Shown here in pieces: positions 41,297 to 50,800 of a DNA stretch of 64,000 bases. Numbering within the stretch: position 1 is the stretch's first letter; each line of letters starts with the position of its first letter. A program made the translations under genes and the position numbers. The notes under the pieces are model-generated. The model made no database searches. It worked only from the letters and a program-made list of their open reading frames with translations, and was not told the origin of the DNA. This DNA is from Burkholderiales bacterium (GTDB lineage Bacteria; Pseudomonadota; Gammaproteobacteria; Burkholderiales; SG8-41): contig JAIETP010000003.1 in the NCBI GenBank assembly GCA_019744975.1, positions 1 through 64,000 on the forward strand, given 5' to 3'.

Positions 41297-43129
41297 ATGA
41301 AACTCATTGCTCCGGGAAAGCCCTTGAAGTTTTTATTCCGTTCCCGCCCCGAACTGCTGCAGTTCGCCGGCCGGTTATTTCCATTCCTTCACTGGTGGCC
41401 GATGGTCAACCGCCAGACCATGCGCGCCGACGCGCTGGCGGGGCTGACCGGCGCGGTCGTGGTATTGCCGCAGGGCGTCGCCTTCGCGACGATTGCCGGC
41501 CTGCCGCCGCAATACGGGCTCTACGCGGCCATGATTCCGGCGATCATTGCGGCCCTGTTCGGCTCCAGCTGGCACCTGGTTTCCGGTCCGACCACGGCGA
41601 TTTCCATCGTGATCTACGCCACGATGAGCGGCGTCGCCGAACCCGGCACACCGGAATATATCCGGCTGGTGCTGATGATGACCTTCCTCACCGGCGTGTT
41701 CCAGCTCGCGATGGGACTCGCCCGCATGGGCGCGCTGGTCAATTTCATTTCGCACACCGTTGTCCTCGGTTTCACCGCCGGCGCCGGCCTGCTGATCATC
41801 AGCACCCAGCTCACGCACTTCTTCGGCATTCCAATGCCGCGCGGCATCTCGTTTGCAGAAACCCTGCGCCAGACTTTCCACGGCCTGGATGACATCAACT
41901 GGTATGTCGCTTCCGTGGGCATGATCACGCTGCTGGTCGGCATTTTCGTCAAGCGCCGTTACCCGCGGCTGCCGTACATGATCGTGGCGATGATTGCCGG
42001 CACGCTGTACACCATTGCTCTGGGCCTGATACCGCAACTGGACGCGCGCGCGCAGATTGCGACCGTCAAGGCGCTGTCCGGGATATTCCCCCACTTTGAA
42101 GCGCCGGATTTTTCGCTGGAGGGGCTGCGCAAGACGGCTTCCATCGCCGTGGCGGTGACCATGCTCGGCCTGACCGAGGCGGTGTCGATCGCCCGCGCCA
42201 TCGCGGTGCGCTCCGAGCAACGCATCGATGGAAACCAGGAATTCATCGGCCAGGGCCTGTCGAACATCGCAGGCAGTTTTTTCTCGGCCTACGCTTCGAG
42301 CGGCTCCTTCAACCGCAGCGGCGTCAACTATGAAGCGGGCGCGCGCACACCACTTGCCGCGGTGATGTCCGCGGTATTCCTGCTGATCATCGTGCTGCTG
42401 GTGGCGCCCCTGGTGCAGTTCTTGCCGGCGCCGACCATGGCCGGCATCCTGTTCATGGTGGCCTGGGGGCTGATCGACATCCCGCAAATGCGCAACATCA
42501 TCCGCACCAGCCTGTCGGAGAGCGTCGTGCTCGCCGTCACCTTGCTGGCCACACTGTTCGTGCAGCTGGAATTCGCGATTTACACGGGGGTCCTGCTGTC
42601 GCTGATGCTGTATCTGAAACGCACCTCGCACCCGGTGATACTCGACGTCAAGCCGGACCCCGAGGAAGGCAGCTACCATTACTCCGCCGACACCGGCCTG
42701 CCGGACTGCCCGCAGGTGAAATGCCTGCGCGTCAACGGCTCCATTTTTTTTGGCGCCGTCGACCACATGCAGCTGGTACTGCACCGGATCGGCGAGCAGG
42801 GCACGCAGAAACATGTGCTGATCGTCGCCAGCGGCATCAACTTCGTTGACGTGGCCGGCGCCGAACTGCTGGCGCACGAAGCCAAGCGCCGGCGGCGCCT
42901 CGGCGGCGGGCTGTATTTTTACCGGCTCAAGGATGAGGTTGTCGGCCTGCTGCGCCGGGGCGGATACATGAATGACATCGGCGACGAAAACATGTTCCCG
43001 GTAAAATCCAACGCCATCAGCGCCATTTACACAAAACTGGATGCGGCCGTCTGCAGGGACTGCAAACTGCGTATTTTTCGCGATTGCCGTGAACGGCTGC
43101 CTGACGGCAGTCTGCGCCACGATGTCTGA
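41297..43129 (+). CDS. SulP family anion transporter
   Basis: 610 residues: a transporter core of ten or more helices (ADALAGLTGAVVVLPQGVAFAT, GSFFSAYASSGSFNRSGVNYEA) and a C-terminal STAS domain (about 440-560). SulP proteins carry sulfate, bicarbonate or other anions. The STAS segment reads FVDVAGAELL, with Ala-Gly where the phosphorylatable Ser of the anti-sigma-antagonist motif would be. The last 30 residues carry two cysteines (VCRDCKLRIFRDC has three in all). Substrate unknown. First of a tandem pair. Confidence 0.88.
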   Translation: MKLIAPGKPLKFLFRSRPELLQFAGRLFPFLHWWPMVNRQTMRADALAGLTGAVVVLPQGVAFATIAGLPPQYGLYAAMIPAIIAALFGSSWHLVSGPTTAISIVIYATMSGVAEPGTPEYIRLVLMMTFLTGVFQLAMGLARMGALVNFISHTVVLGFTAGAGLLIISTQLTHFFGIPMPRGISFAETLRQTFHGLDDINWYVASVGMITLLVGIFVKRRYPRLPYMIVAMIAGTLYTIALGLIPQLDARAQIATVKALSGIFPHFEAPDFSLEGLRKTASIAVAVTMLGLTEAVSIARAIAVRSEQRIDGNQEFIGQGLSNIAGSFFSAYASSGSFNRSGVNYEAGARTPLAAVMSAVFLLIIVLLVAPLVQFLPAPTMAGILFMVAWGLIDIPQMRNIIRTSLSESVVLAVTLLATLFVQLEFAIYTGVLLSLMLYLKRTSHPVILDVKPDPEEGSYHYSADTGLPDCPQVKCLRVNGSIFFGAVDHMQLVLHRIGEQGTQKHVLIVASGINFVDVAGAELLAHEAKRRRRLGGGLYFYRLKDEVVGLLRRGGYMNDIGDENMFPVKSNAISAIYTKLDAAVCRDCKLRIFRDCRERLPDGSLRHDV

Positions 43130-43171
43130 AAAGTTCAGCCGGGGCAACCCCGGGCACACAAGCCATCATCG

Positions 43172-45355
43172 ATGTCTGCCATAAAGTTGCGCGAACGACT
43201 GTTGCCTTTCCTGCGATGGCTGCCATTGCAGCGATCCACCGTGCGGGCCGACATCATCGCCGGCGCCACTGTGGCAATGATATTGATCCCGCAGTCCATG
43301 GCCTACGCGCAGCTTGCCGGCTTGCCGGCGTATTACGGACTGTACGCGGCATTCCTGCCGGTGATCATCGGCGCCATGTGGGGATCCTCACACCAGCTCG
43401 CCACCGGCCCGGTGGCGATGGTATCCCTGCTCACCGGCTCCGCGCTGGCGCAGTTCGCGGCGCCGGGCAGCGAGCAGTTCATCGCACTGGCCATCCTGCT
43501 GGCGCTGCTGGTCGGCATCATCGAGCTGGCCATGGGGCTGTTCCGATTGGGCGCCATCGTCAATTTCCTTTCGCACCCGGTGATCGTCGGTTTCACCAAT
43601 GCCGCGGCCATCATCATCGCGCTGTCCCAGTTCAACAAGCTGCTCGGCGTACACAGCGCGCGCTCCGACCGTTTTCTCGGCGACGTCTGGGATGTGCTGC
43701 TGCGCATCGGAGACACGCACCTGCCGACACTGGCCATGGGGCTGCTGACGCTGGCGGTGATCATCCTGACAAAACGTTACCGCCCGGCCTGGCCCGGCGT
43801 GTTGATTGCCGTGGCGCTGACCACGACACTCAGCTGGGGCATTGATTTCGAGCGCAACACAACCGCCAGCCCGCCGGATTTCCGCGACCCCCATGTACGC
43901 AATGTGGTTGACTCGCTGGTCGCGCTGGCCGACCGCAGCCGCGTGCTGCGCGAAGCCACCACCGAAAAAGCGGAGGAAATCACCGGCCTCGCGGCCAGCA
44001 ACGGCATCGACCATCCGCGCCTGATCATGCTCAACGCCGACCTTGAATTCCTCAAGCTGGAACTGCGCGCAGTCGAGGCCGAGCACCGCGTCCGTTTCTC
44101 CGAACTGCGCCGCCTTCGTTTCACCGGCGTCCGCGGCGCGGAGGGCGGCTCCGCGTACAGTCTCGTCAGCACCGTGGAGCCGGGCACCACGACCGACGGC
44201 AGGCGATGGATCGTCGCGCGCATCGACGGCGCGCGTGTCCGGCTGACCGGCGGCGGTGAAGTGGTCGGTCAGGTCCCGGCGGGGATTCCGCAACCGGCAA
44301 TGCCCGGGGTCGAGTGGGAGACCATGATCAAGCTGCTGCCGACCGCACTGATCATCGCGCTGATCGGATTCATGGAAGCCATCTCCATCGCGAAATCAAT
44401 GGCCACGCAAACCAAGCAACGCATCAGTCCCGACCAGGAACTCATAGGCCAGGGACTCGCCAACATCGTCGGCAGTGCATTCCAGTCGTTTGCGGTCAGC
44501 GGATCGTTTTCACGGTCGGCGGTCAACCTGGCCACCGGCGCCGTCAGCGGTCTGTCCTCGGTGGTGGCCGGCGTGATCGTGCTCGTCACGCTGTTGCTGT
44601 TCACCCCGCTGCTCTACCACATGCCCCAGGCCGCGCTGGCGGCCATCATCATGCTGGCGGTCGCGGGCCTGGTGAATTTCAAGGCGATGGTGCATGCCTG
44701 GCAGGCGCATCGTCATGACGGCATTGCCGCCACGGTAACCTTCCTCGCCACCCTGAGTTTCGCGCCCCACCTTGATACGGGGATACTGGTCGGCGCCGCG
44801 CTGGCAATCATCCTCTACCTCTACCGGACCATGCGCCCGCGGGTCGCCGTGCTGGGTCGCCATCCCGACGGCACAATGCGTGACGCGCACATGTTCAACC
44901 TGCCGACCAGCGAACGCCTGATCGCGATCCGCTTCGACGGTTCGCTGTTTTTTGCCAACGTTCCGTACTTCGAGGACGTCATCCTTGAACAGGCGGCGCA
45001 GCATCCGCAGGCTCGCTACATCCTGGTGGTCGGCGACGCCATCAACGAACTTGACGCCTCCGGAGAGGAAATGATCCGCCATCTGGCGCGGCGACTGCAG
45101 CAGAATGACGTCACCATGGTGTTCAGCGGACTTAAACGCCAGGTGCTCGGCGTGATGGAAAAAACCGGCCTCTACGCTGCGATCGGCGCGCAGAATTTTT
45201 TCCGCACAGAGGATGCGGCGCTGGAGGCCATTTCACAATGGCTCAACGACCCGGCGTTTGATGAGAAATTTTTTCCGCTGCGCCGTAACGGCAATAATGC
45301 CGCATCCGCTGCATCACCCGACGCGGCGCCTGCCTTGCCGGCTCCACCGGCGTGA
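43172..45355 (+). CDS. SulP family anion transporter with large internal insert
   Basis: 727 residues. The SulP core (ADIIAGATVAMILIPQSMAY, FQSFAVSGSFSRSAVNLATG) is split by about 138 extra residues between WGIDF (about 225) and VVGQVPAGIPQPAMP (about 364). The insert starts helical and charged (RVLREATTEKAEEITGL, LEFLKLELRAVEAEHRVRFS) and ends in a short beta-like segment. The C-terminal STAS domain keeps the Ser motif (ELDASGEEM), unlike its upstream neighbour 42 bases away. The two are probably cotranscribed. The substrate is unknown. Confidence 0.87.
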   Translation: MSAIKLRERLLPFLRWLPLQRSTVRADIIAGATVAMILIPQSMAYAQLAGLPAYYGLYAAFLPVIIGAMWGSSHQLATGPVAMVSLLTGSALAQFAAPGSEQFIALAILLALLVGIIELAMGLFRLGAIVNFLSHPVIVGFTNAAAIIIALSQFNKLLGVHSARSDRFLGDVWDVLLRIGDTHLPTLAMGLLTLAVIILTKRYRPAWPGVLIAVALTTTLSWGIDFERNTTASPPDFRDPHVRNVVDSLVALADRSRVLREATTEKAEEITGLAASNGIDHPRLIMLNADLEFLKLELRAVEAEHRVRFSELRRLRFTGVRGAEGGSAYSLVSTVEPGTTTDGRRWIVARIDGARVRLTGGGEVVGQVPAGIPQPAMPGVEWETMIKLLPTALIIALIGFMEAISIAKSMATQTKQRISPDQELIGQGLANIVGSAFQSFAVSGSFSRSAVNLATGAVSGLSSVVAGVIVLVTLLLFTPLLYHMPQAALAAIIMLAVAGLVNFKAMVHAWQAHRHDGIAATVTFLATLSFAPHLDTGILVGAALAIILYLYRTMRPRVAVLGRHPDGTMRDAHMFNLPTSERLIAIRFDGSLFFANVPYFEDVILEQAAQHPQARYILVVGDAINELDASGEEMIRHLARRLQQNDVTMVFSGLKRQVLGVMEKTGLYAAIGAQNFFRTEDAALEAISQWLNDPAFDEKFFPLRRNGNNAASAASPDAAPALPAPPA

Positions 45356-45422
45356 TCAGGGATGCGCCACGCTTGCTGCGGCAGCCTGCCGGCAACTGTA
45401 ACTAATTGTTTTTATTGATTTT

Positions 45423-45866
45423 TTAACGGACCACGATGACCGGGCGGGTGCAGCGGGTCAGCACTTCCATGGTTTCGCTGCCGAGCAGGACCGCGGTCAA
45501 ACCCTTGCGGCCGCGTGACGGCATCACAATGGCGTCGCAATTACGCGCCCGCGCGGTGGCAATGATTTCCTTGTAGGGCCGGTCGGCACTGGCCATACGG
45601 GTCGCGCAGGCCACATTGGACTTCCCCGCCAGAACCTCGGCCCGCGCCAGATAGGCCCTGGCATTGTCACGCGAAGTGCTTTCGTAATCGTCCATCCAGT
45701 CCGGTTCCGGCACATAACCCTCGGCAAAAATCATCGGATCCAGCCGCGGCAGCACGTAAAGAAAAGTGACCTTGCCGGCCGACATTTTTGCGAGTTTGAT
45801 GCCGGTCACCAGCGCCTTGCGCGACAACCTGGAGCCGTCGGTGTAAATCAGGATGTGCTTGAACAT
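45423..45866 (-). CDS. universal stress protein A family
   Basis: 147 residues, single Usp domain with ILIYTDGSRLS at the N terminus and the nucleotide motif PSRGRKGLTAVLLGSET. It belongs to the same family as the protein at 16779-17222 but no FNR-type box is seen upstream. Convergent with the SulP gene. Preceded by AGGAGG. Confidence 0.9.
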   Translation of the reverse strand: MFKHILIYTDGSRLSRKALVTGIKLAKMSAGKVTFLYVLPRLDPMIFAEGYVPEPDWMDDYESTSRDNARAYLARAEVLAGKSNVACATRMASADRPYKEIIATARARNCDAIVMPSRGRKGLTAVLLGSETMEVLTRCTRPVIVVR

Positions 45867-46006
45867 GCAATTTCCTCCTGCTGGTCGGTTTTATTGTAAA
45901 TACCGTTTACTGCAACGAGATTAACACGCGGTCCCGCGCACTGCACGAGGACGCCTATAATGTCCGCTTCCCCACGCTTTCCATACGCTTTTTACATTAA
46001 TCCGCC

Positions 46007-46582
46007 ATGGCAAACCGTCTTTCCAAAATCGTGACCCGCACCGGCGACGACGGCACCACAGGACTCGCCTCAGGCGATCGCATCGCCAAAAACCAGACAC
46101 GCGTCGCCGCGCTCGGCGATGTCGATGAGCTGAACAGCGCCCTCGGCGTGTTGCTTGCCGAAACATTGCCCGCGGACGCCCGCGACGCATTGCTGGGCGT
46201 ACAGCATGATTTGTTCGACCTTGGCGGCGAGCTGAGCCTGCCAGGACATGCACTGATCAGCACCGCGCACCTGGCACGCATTGAAGATCTGGTCACGCAT
46301 TTTAATTCAGCTCTGCCGCCGTTGAAGGAATTCGTCCTTCCCGGCGGCAGCCGCGCCGCAGCACTCGCACATGTGGCTCGCACAATCTGCCGCCGCGCCG
46401 AACGCACGCTGGTCGAACTGATGATGCAGGAAAATCCGCAACAACAAACGCAGCTGCAGGTGCAATACCTGAACCGGCTGTCCGATCTGCTGTTTGTGCT
46501 CGCCCGCTCACTCAACCATTCACTCAGTCAATCCGGCGGCAACGGCGACGTGTTGTGGCAGCAGGGCCGTAATCGGGGCTGA
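46007..46582 (+). CDS. PduO-type cob(I)alamin adenosyltransferase
   Basis: 191 residues. Makes adenosylcobalamin from cob(I)alamin and ATP. Family motifs: TRTGDDGTTGLASGDR (ATP-binding N terminus), GDVDELNSALG, and RTICRRAERTLVEL plus YLNRLSDLLFVLAR near the end. It lies convergent with a BtuF-like gene, which fits salvage of imported corrinoids. Confidence 0.94.
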   Translation: MANRLSKIVTRTGDDGTTGLASGDRIAKNQTRVAALGDVDELNSALGVLLAETLPADARDALLGVQHDLFDLGGELSLPGHALISTAHLARIEDLVTHFNSALPPLKEFVLPGGSRAAALAHVARTICRRAERTLVELMMQENPQQQTQLQVQYLNRLSDLLFVLARSLNHSLSQSGGNGDVLWQQGRNRG

Positions 46583-46585
46583 ACT

Positions 46586-47509
46586 TCAGCGGCGAGCCGC
46601 GCGCACTGCGTCGAGGTGCCCGCAGATGAGGTTTGCGCCTTCCAGCAAGCGTGGAGTCGGACGCTGGATCAGGTCCGGCGCGATGTGGTAGACGGGTAAT
46701 TTCCCCAGTGGCGGCGGCAGCGCAGCCCAGCGCGCGGCAAACCCCGCTGCCGTCTCCGCCGAACTGCCGCCCAGCGCAACTTCCGGCTGCGCCGCCAGCA
46801 AAGCCTCTCTTGACAACTCCGGCGTCAGCGGCCGCAGCCCGGCGAATATGTTCACTCCACCGCACAGCGCAATCACATCGCTGATGACATGGCTTGCATT
46901 GATGGTCATCAGCGGGCGCGGCCAGATTTCATAAAACACACGCACCGGCGCAGCGACGGAGCGGCGCGCACGCAGGGCCTGCAGGCCGGCAGTAAAAGCG
47001 TTGCTTGCCCGTTCACCCTCCGCCAGAGTGCCGGTAAGGGTTGCGATGGCCGTGATGCTGCGCGCGATGTCCTCCAGCCTCGCGGCCCCCGACACGAATA
47101 CCGGAAGGCCGGCGTTTTCCAGTCTTGCCACAACGGCATCAGGCGTGCCGTTTTTCCAGGCGAGCACCAGATCGGGCTGCAAGGCCAGCAATTCCTCCGT
47201 GTCGAATTGCCCGGCATCGCTGACCACCGGCAGGCGCTGCGCTGCCACGGGATGATTGCTGAAGCGCGCCACGCCGGCGAGATGCCTGCCGGCGCCGGCG
47301 GCAAAAACAAGTTCGGTGAGATGAGGTGTCAGGGTAATGATGCGCCGTGCGGGCTGTGCCAGACGTATGGTCTGGCCACGATCATCACCAATCTGCACGG
47401 CCTGCGCGAACACAGCGCCGGCGCCGGCAAACAGCAGGAGGCCAAGACTGATGGCGCAGCCGAACAAGCGGATACCGATGTTTTGCAATGCCATCATCCT
47501 GAAAATCAT
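46586..47509 (-). CDS. BtuF-like cobalamin-binding periplasmic protein
   Basis: About 307 residues with a signal peptide (LFGCAISLGLLLFAGAGAVFA). Periplasmic binding-protein fold of the helical-backbone class: RRIITLTPHLTELVFAAGAG, LLALQPDLVLAWKNGTP. This is typical of BtuF and other corrinoid or siderophore binders; the neighbouring cobalamin adenosyltransferase favours cobalamin. No permease or ATPase gene (btuCD) lies beside it. Several ATGs (47509, 47497, 47494) are possible starts. Confidence 0.82.
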   Translation of the reverse strand: MIFRMMALQNIGIRLFGCAISLGLLLFAGAGAVFAQAVQIGDDRGQTIRLAQPARRIITLTPHLTELVFAAGAGRHLAGVARFSNHPVAAQRLPVVSDAGQFDTEELLALQPDLVLAWKNGTPDAVVARLENAGLPVFVSGAARLEDIARSITAIATLTGTLAEGERASNAFTAGLQALRARRSVAAPVRVFYEIWPRPLMTINASHVISDVIALCGGVNIFAGLRPLTPELSREALLAAQPEVALGGSSAETAAGFAARWAALPPPLGKLPVYHIAPDLIQRPTPRLLEGANLICGHLDAVRAARR

Positions 47510-47557
47510 GGGAAGCCGCCGGCGCACAGAATCCGGGGATTCGGCGAAGGCGAAAAA

Positions 47558-48100
47558 CTAGCGGCTGTCTTCCATTGACCGCAACAGGCGCGCACTGGTC
47601 TGGCGCAGCCGCAGCGACAGCATGGTGACCATTTTCACCAGGATTTTGGCGCCGAGGGCGGGATGATCGAGGATGATTTTCGCCATATTGTCGCGGCTCA
47701 GCACGGCAAAAGCGGTGGGTTGCGAAGCCATGCAGGTGGCAAAGCGCGGTTCACCGTCGATCATCGACATCTCGCCCAGCGTCATGCCGGGGCCGGCACT
47801 GGTCATATGTTGTTGTTCGGAGCGCTGGTTTTTTTTCAGGATGTCGATTTCACCTTCGACGATCAGCACCATGAAATCGCCGGCCTCTCCTTCGCGGATG
47901 ATCAATTCACCGGGCTGGGCGCGATAGACCTCCATATAGCCGGCAAGGATGGAAATGTCTTCCTGCGAAAATTCGGTGAAAAACTGGGATTTTCCGACCA
48001 ACCCGAAAATTTCCCCGGCAATGGCAGTACCCGCCCCGACGCGCTCTAGCTTGGCAAGGTTGTGCTGGTCGGTTACCGCGCTGAGGTTGTCTTGGGCCAT
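47558..48100 (-). CDS. cyclic-nucleotide-binding domain protein without DNA-binding domain
   Basis: 180 residues made of one cNMP-binding domain (GELIIREGEAGDFMVLIVEG, TLGEMSMIDGEPRFATCMA) and helices, with no helix-turn-helix. The Arg of the phosphate-binding cassette is present in GEPRFAT, so ligand binding is possible. It may work as a small regulatory subunit. An adenylate cyclase is encoded at 59041-60348, but any link is inference. Confidence 0.82.
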   Translation of the reverse strand: MAQDNLSAVTDQHNLAKLERVGAGTAIAGEIFGLVGKSQFFTEFSQEDISILAGYMEVYRAQPGELIIREGEAGDFMVLIVEGEIDILKKNQRSEQQHMTSAGPGMTLGEMSMIDGEPRFATCMASQPTAFAVLSRDNMAKIILDHPALGAKILVKMVTMLSLRLRQTSARLLRSMEDSR

Positions 48101-48175
48101 GGGATTCAGGAGGGACGCAGCCGCCAGTCTAACCGCATCCGAATCTCCCGCTTATCTTCCTCGTTATTTTCCACG

Positions 48176-49246
48176 TTAGTTGGCGGCGACGGCTTTGAGC
48201 CGGCGCTTGCGCACACCGTCCGCCAGCGTCTCGAGCAGCGTCCGGCTTTCTTCCCAGCCGATACAGCCGTCGGTAATGCTGACACCATAAGTCAGGGGTT
48301 TGCCCGGCAGCAGGTCCTGCCGCCCCGCCTTGAGGTGGCTTTCGACCATCACGCCGAAAATGCGCTCGTCGCCGTTGGCCACCTGGTGAGCCACGTCCTG
48401 TCCGACATCCACCTGTTTTTCCGGTTTTTTGCTGCTGTTGCTGTGGCTGAAGTCGATCATGATCCGCGCCGGGATGCCGGCTTCAGCCAGGCCGCGCCCC
48501 GCGGCATCCACACTCGCCGCATCATAATTGGGCGCCTTGCCGCCGCGCAGGATCAGATGACAATCCTCGTTGCCGGTGGTCGACACGATGGCCGAATGAC
48601 CGGCCTTGGTCACCGACAGGAAATGGTGCGGCGCCTGTGCCGCGCGAATGGCGTCGATGGCGATCTTGATGTTGCCGTCGGTGCCGTTCTTGAACCCTAC
48701 CGGGCAGGACAATCCGGAAGCGAGCTCGCGATGGATCTGCGATTCGGTGGTGCGCGCACCGATCGCGCCCCAGGACACCAGGTCGGCGATGTACTGCGGC
48801 GTGATCATGTCGAGGAATTCACAGCCCACCGGCATGCCGCTCTCGCTCAGTTCGAGCAGCAGTTCACGGGCAATCTTCAGGCCTTCGTTGATACGGAAAC
48901 TGCCGTCGAGATTGGGATCGTTGATCAGCCCCTTCCAGCCCACGGTGGTGCGCGGCTTCTCGAAATAGACGCGCATCACGATCAGCAGGTCGGCGGAGAG
49001 TTTTTTCTTCGCGTCGAGCAGCTTGCCGGCGTATTCCTTGGCCGCCTTGACGTCATGCACCGAACACGGCCCCATGATCACCAGCAGGCGGTCATCGGCG
49101 CCGTGCAGGATGCGATGGATGTCCTGGCGCGCTTCGAACGTCGTGTTGGCGGCTTTTTCGCTGAGTGCGAGCTCGCGCAGCAGGTGCTCGGGGGGTGCGA
49201 GTTCCTTGATTTCCTTGATCCGCAGATCGTCAGTACGGTGCAGCAT
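48176..49246 (-). CDS. aroG: DAHP synthase, class I
   Basis: 356 residues. 3-deoxy-D-arabino-heptulosonate-7-phosphate synthase, the first step of aromatic amino-acid synthesis, joining phosphoenolpyruvate and erythrose 4-phosphate. Conserved parts: LLVIMGPCSVHDVKAAKEYA, EFLDMITPQYIADLVSWGAI with IGARTTESQIHRELASGLS next, and PARIMIDFSHSNSSK. AroF, AroG and AroH types cannot be separated with certainty, so which amino acid inhibits it is unknown. Confidence 0.94.
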   Translation of the reverse strand: MLHRTDDLRIKEIKELAPPEHLLRELALSEKAANTTFEARQDIHRILHGADDRLLVIMGPCSVHDVKAAKEYAGKLLDAKKKLSADLLIVMRVYFEKPRTTVGWKGLINDPNLDGSFRINEGLKIARELLLELSESGMPVGCEFLDMITPQYIADLVSWGAIGARTTESQIHRELASGLSCPVGFKNGTDGNIKIAIDAIRAAQAPHHFLSVTKAGHSAIVSTTGNEDCHLILRGGKAPNYDAASVDAAGRGLAEAGIPARIMIDFSHSNSSKKPEKQVDVGQDVAHQVANGDERIFGVMVESHLKAGRQDLLPGKPLTYGVSITDGCIGWEESRTLLETLADGVRKRRLKAVAAN

Positions 49247-49310
49247 TTTGCGCAGTGCCTTCCTTAACTTTCCATATAATCAATGGATTATAAACGATTA
49301 TCGAATTTCC

Positions 49311-50753
49311 CTATACCGTGCCGCCGACGGTCAGCCCGTCAATACGCAGGGTCGGCTGGCCGACGCCCACCGGCACGCTCTGGCCTTCCTTGCCGCAGGT
49401 GCCGACGCCGGAATCGAGTTTCATGTCATTGCCGATCATCGACACCCGGGTCAGCGCATCCGGGCCATTGCCGATCAGCGTCGCGCCCTTCACCGGATAA
49501 GTCAGCTTGCCGTTCTCGATCATGTACGCCTCGGACGCCGAAAACACGAACTTGCCGCTGGTAATGTCGACCTGGCCGCCGCCGAAATTCACCGCATACA
49601 GCCCGCGCTCCACCGAGGCGATGATTTCCGCCGGATCGCGGTCGCCGTTCAACATGCAGGTATTGGTCATGCGCGGCATCGGCACATGCGCATACGATTC
49701 GCGCCGCCCGTTGCCGGTGGGCGCCACACCCATCAGCCGCGCGTTCAGCGCGTCCTGCAGATAACCGCGCAACACGCCGTCCTCGATCAGCACATTGCGC
49801 TGCGTGGCATTGCCCTCGTCATCGACATTCAGCGAACCGCGGCGCTGCGCGATGGTGCCGTCGTCGACGACGGTCACTCCCGGTGCCGCGACACGTTCGC
49901 CGATGCGGCCGCTGAACGCCGAAGTACCCTTGCGGTTGAAGTCCCCCTCCAACCCATGGCCGATCGCTTCGTGCAGCAGGATGCCCGGCCAGCCCGAACC
50001 CAGCACCACGGTCATGGTGCCTGCCGGCGCGGGCCGCGCTTCGAGATTGAGCAGCGCCTGCTGCACCGCCTTCTGCGCGTAGTCATTCAATACGGCATCG
50101 GTGAAATAGCCGTAATCAAAACGCCCGCCGCCGCCCGCGCCGCCCTGCTCGCGCCGGCCGTCGGCCTCGACAATCACCTGCAGCGACAAACGCACCAATG
50201 GCCGCACATCCGCCGCCTGCACACCGTCGCTGCGCGCCACCATCACCACTTCGTATTCACCCGCCAGCGAGGCCATCACCTGCGTCACCCGCGGGTCGAG
50301 GCTGCGCGCGATGCGCTCCAGCCGTTCGAGCAGCGCCACTTTCTCCGGCGCACCAAGGCTGGCCAGAGGATCCTGCGGCGCATACAGCGCGCGCAGTTCG
50401 CCGCGTCGCGTTATTGCAGTACTGCAAGTGCCGCCCTGGCGGCCGATCGCGCGCGTCGCCTGCGCCGCGGACTGTAGGGCATTGAAGGTGATGTCGTCGG
50501 AATAGGCAAAGGCGGTTTTTTCACCGCTGACGGCGCGCACACCCACACCCTGATCGATGTTGAAGCTGCCCGATTTGACGATGCCCTCTTCCAGGCTCCA
50601 CGACTCGCTGCGCGAATACTGGAAATAGAGATCGGCGTAATCGACGTGGTGCGCCATGATCTGGCCAAACACCGACTGCAGGCGCCCCTCGTCCAGCGCA
50701 TGCGGGGCCAGCAGCATCGCGCTGGCCGTCTCAAAAATATTCGCGGCTTGCAT
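49311..50753 (-). CDS. tldD: TldD metalloprotease subunit
   Basis: 480 residues. The zinc motif [11 protein letters not shown] (HExxxH) is present, with the C-terminal Cys region [20 protein letters not shown]. TldD works with TldE/PmbA, which is not in this window, to trim unfolded or leader peptides. First known for microcin maturation and gyrase-toxin sensitivity. It follows a nitrilase-family gene by 47 bases on the same strand. Confidence 0.95.
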   Translation of the reverse strand: MQAANIFETASAMLLAPHALDEGRLQSVFGQIMAHHVDYADLYFQYSRSESWSLEEGIVKSGSFNIDQGVGVRAVSGEKTAFAYSDDITFNALQSAAQATRAIGRQGGTCSTAITRRGELRALYAPQDPLASLGAPEKVALLERLERIARSLDPRVTQVMASLAGEYEVVMVARSDGVQAADVRPLVRLSLQVIVEADGRREQGGAGGGGRFDYGYFTDAVLNDYAQKAVQQALLNLEARPAPAGTMTVVLGSGWPGILLHEAIGHGLEGDFNRKGTSAFSGRIGERVAAPGVTVVDDGTIAQRRGSLNVDDEGNATQRNVLIEDGVLRGYLQDALNARLMGVAPTGNGRRESYAHVPMPRMTNTCMLNGDRDPAEIIASVERGLYAVNFGGGQVDITSGKFVFSASEAYMIENGKLTYPVKGATLIGNGPDALTRVSMIGNDMKLDSGVGTCGKEGQSVPVGVGQPTLRIDGLTVGGTV

Positions 50754-50800
50754 GGTTCCGATTCGCCTAAAAAATAATCAATAAAAACAAATACTTGCAG

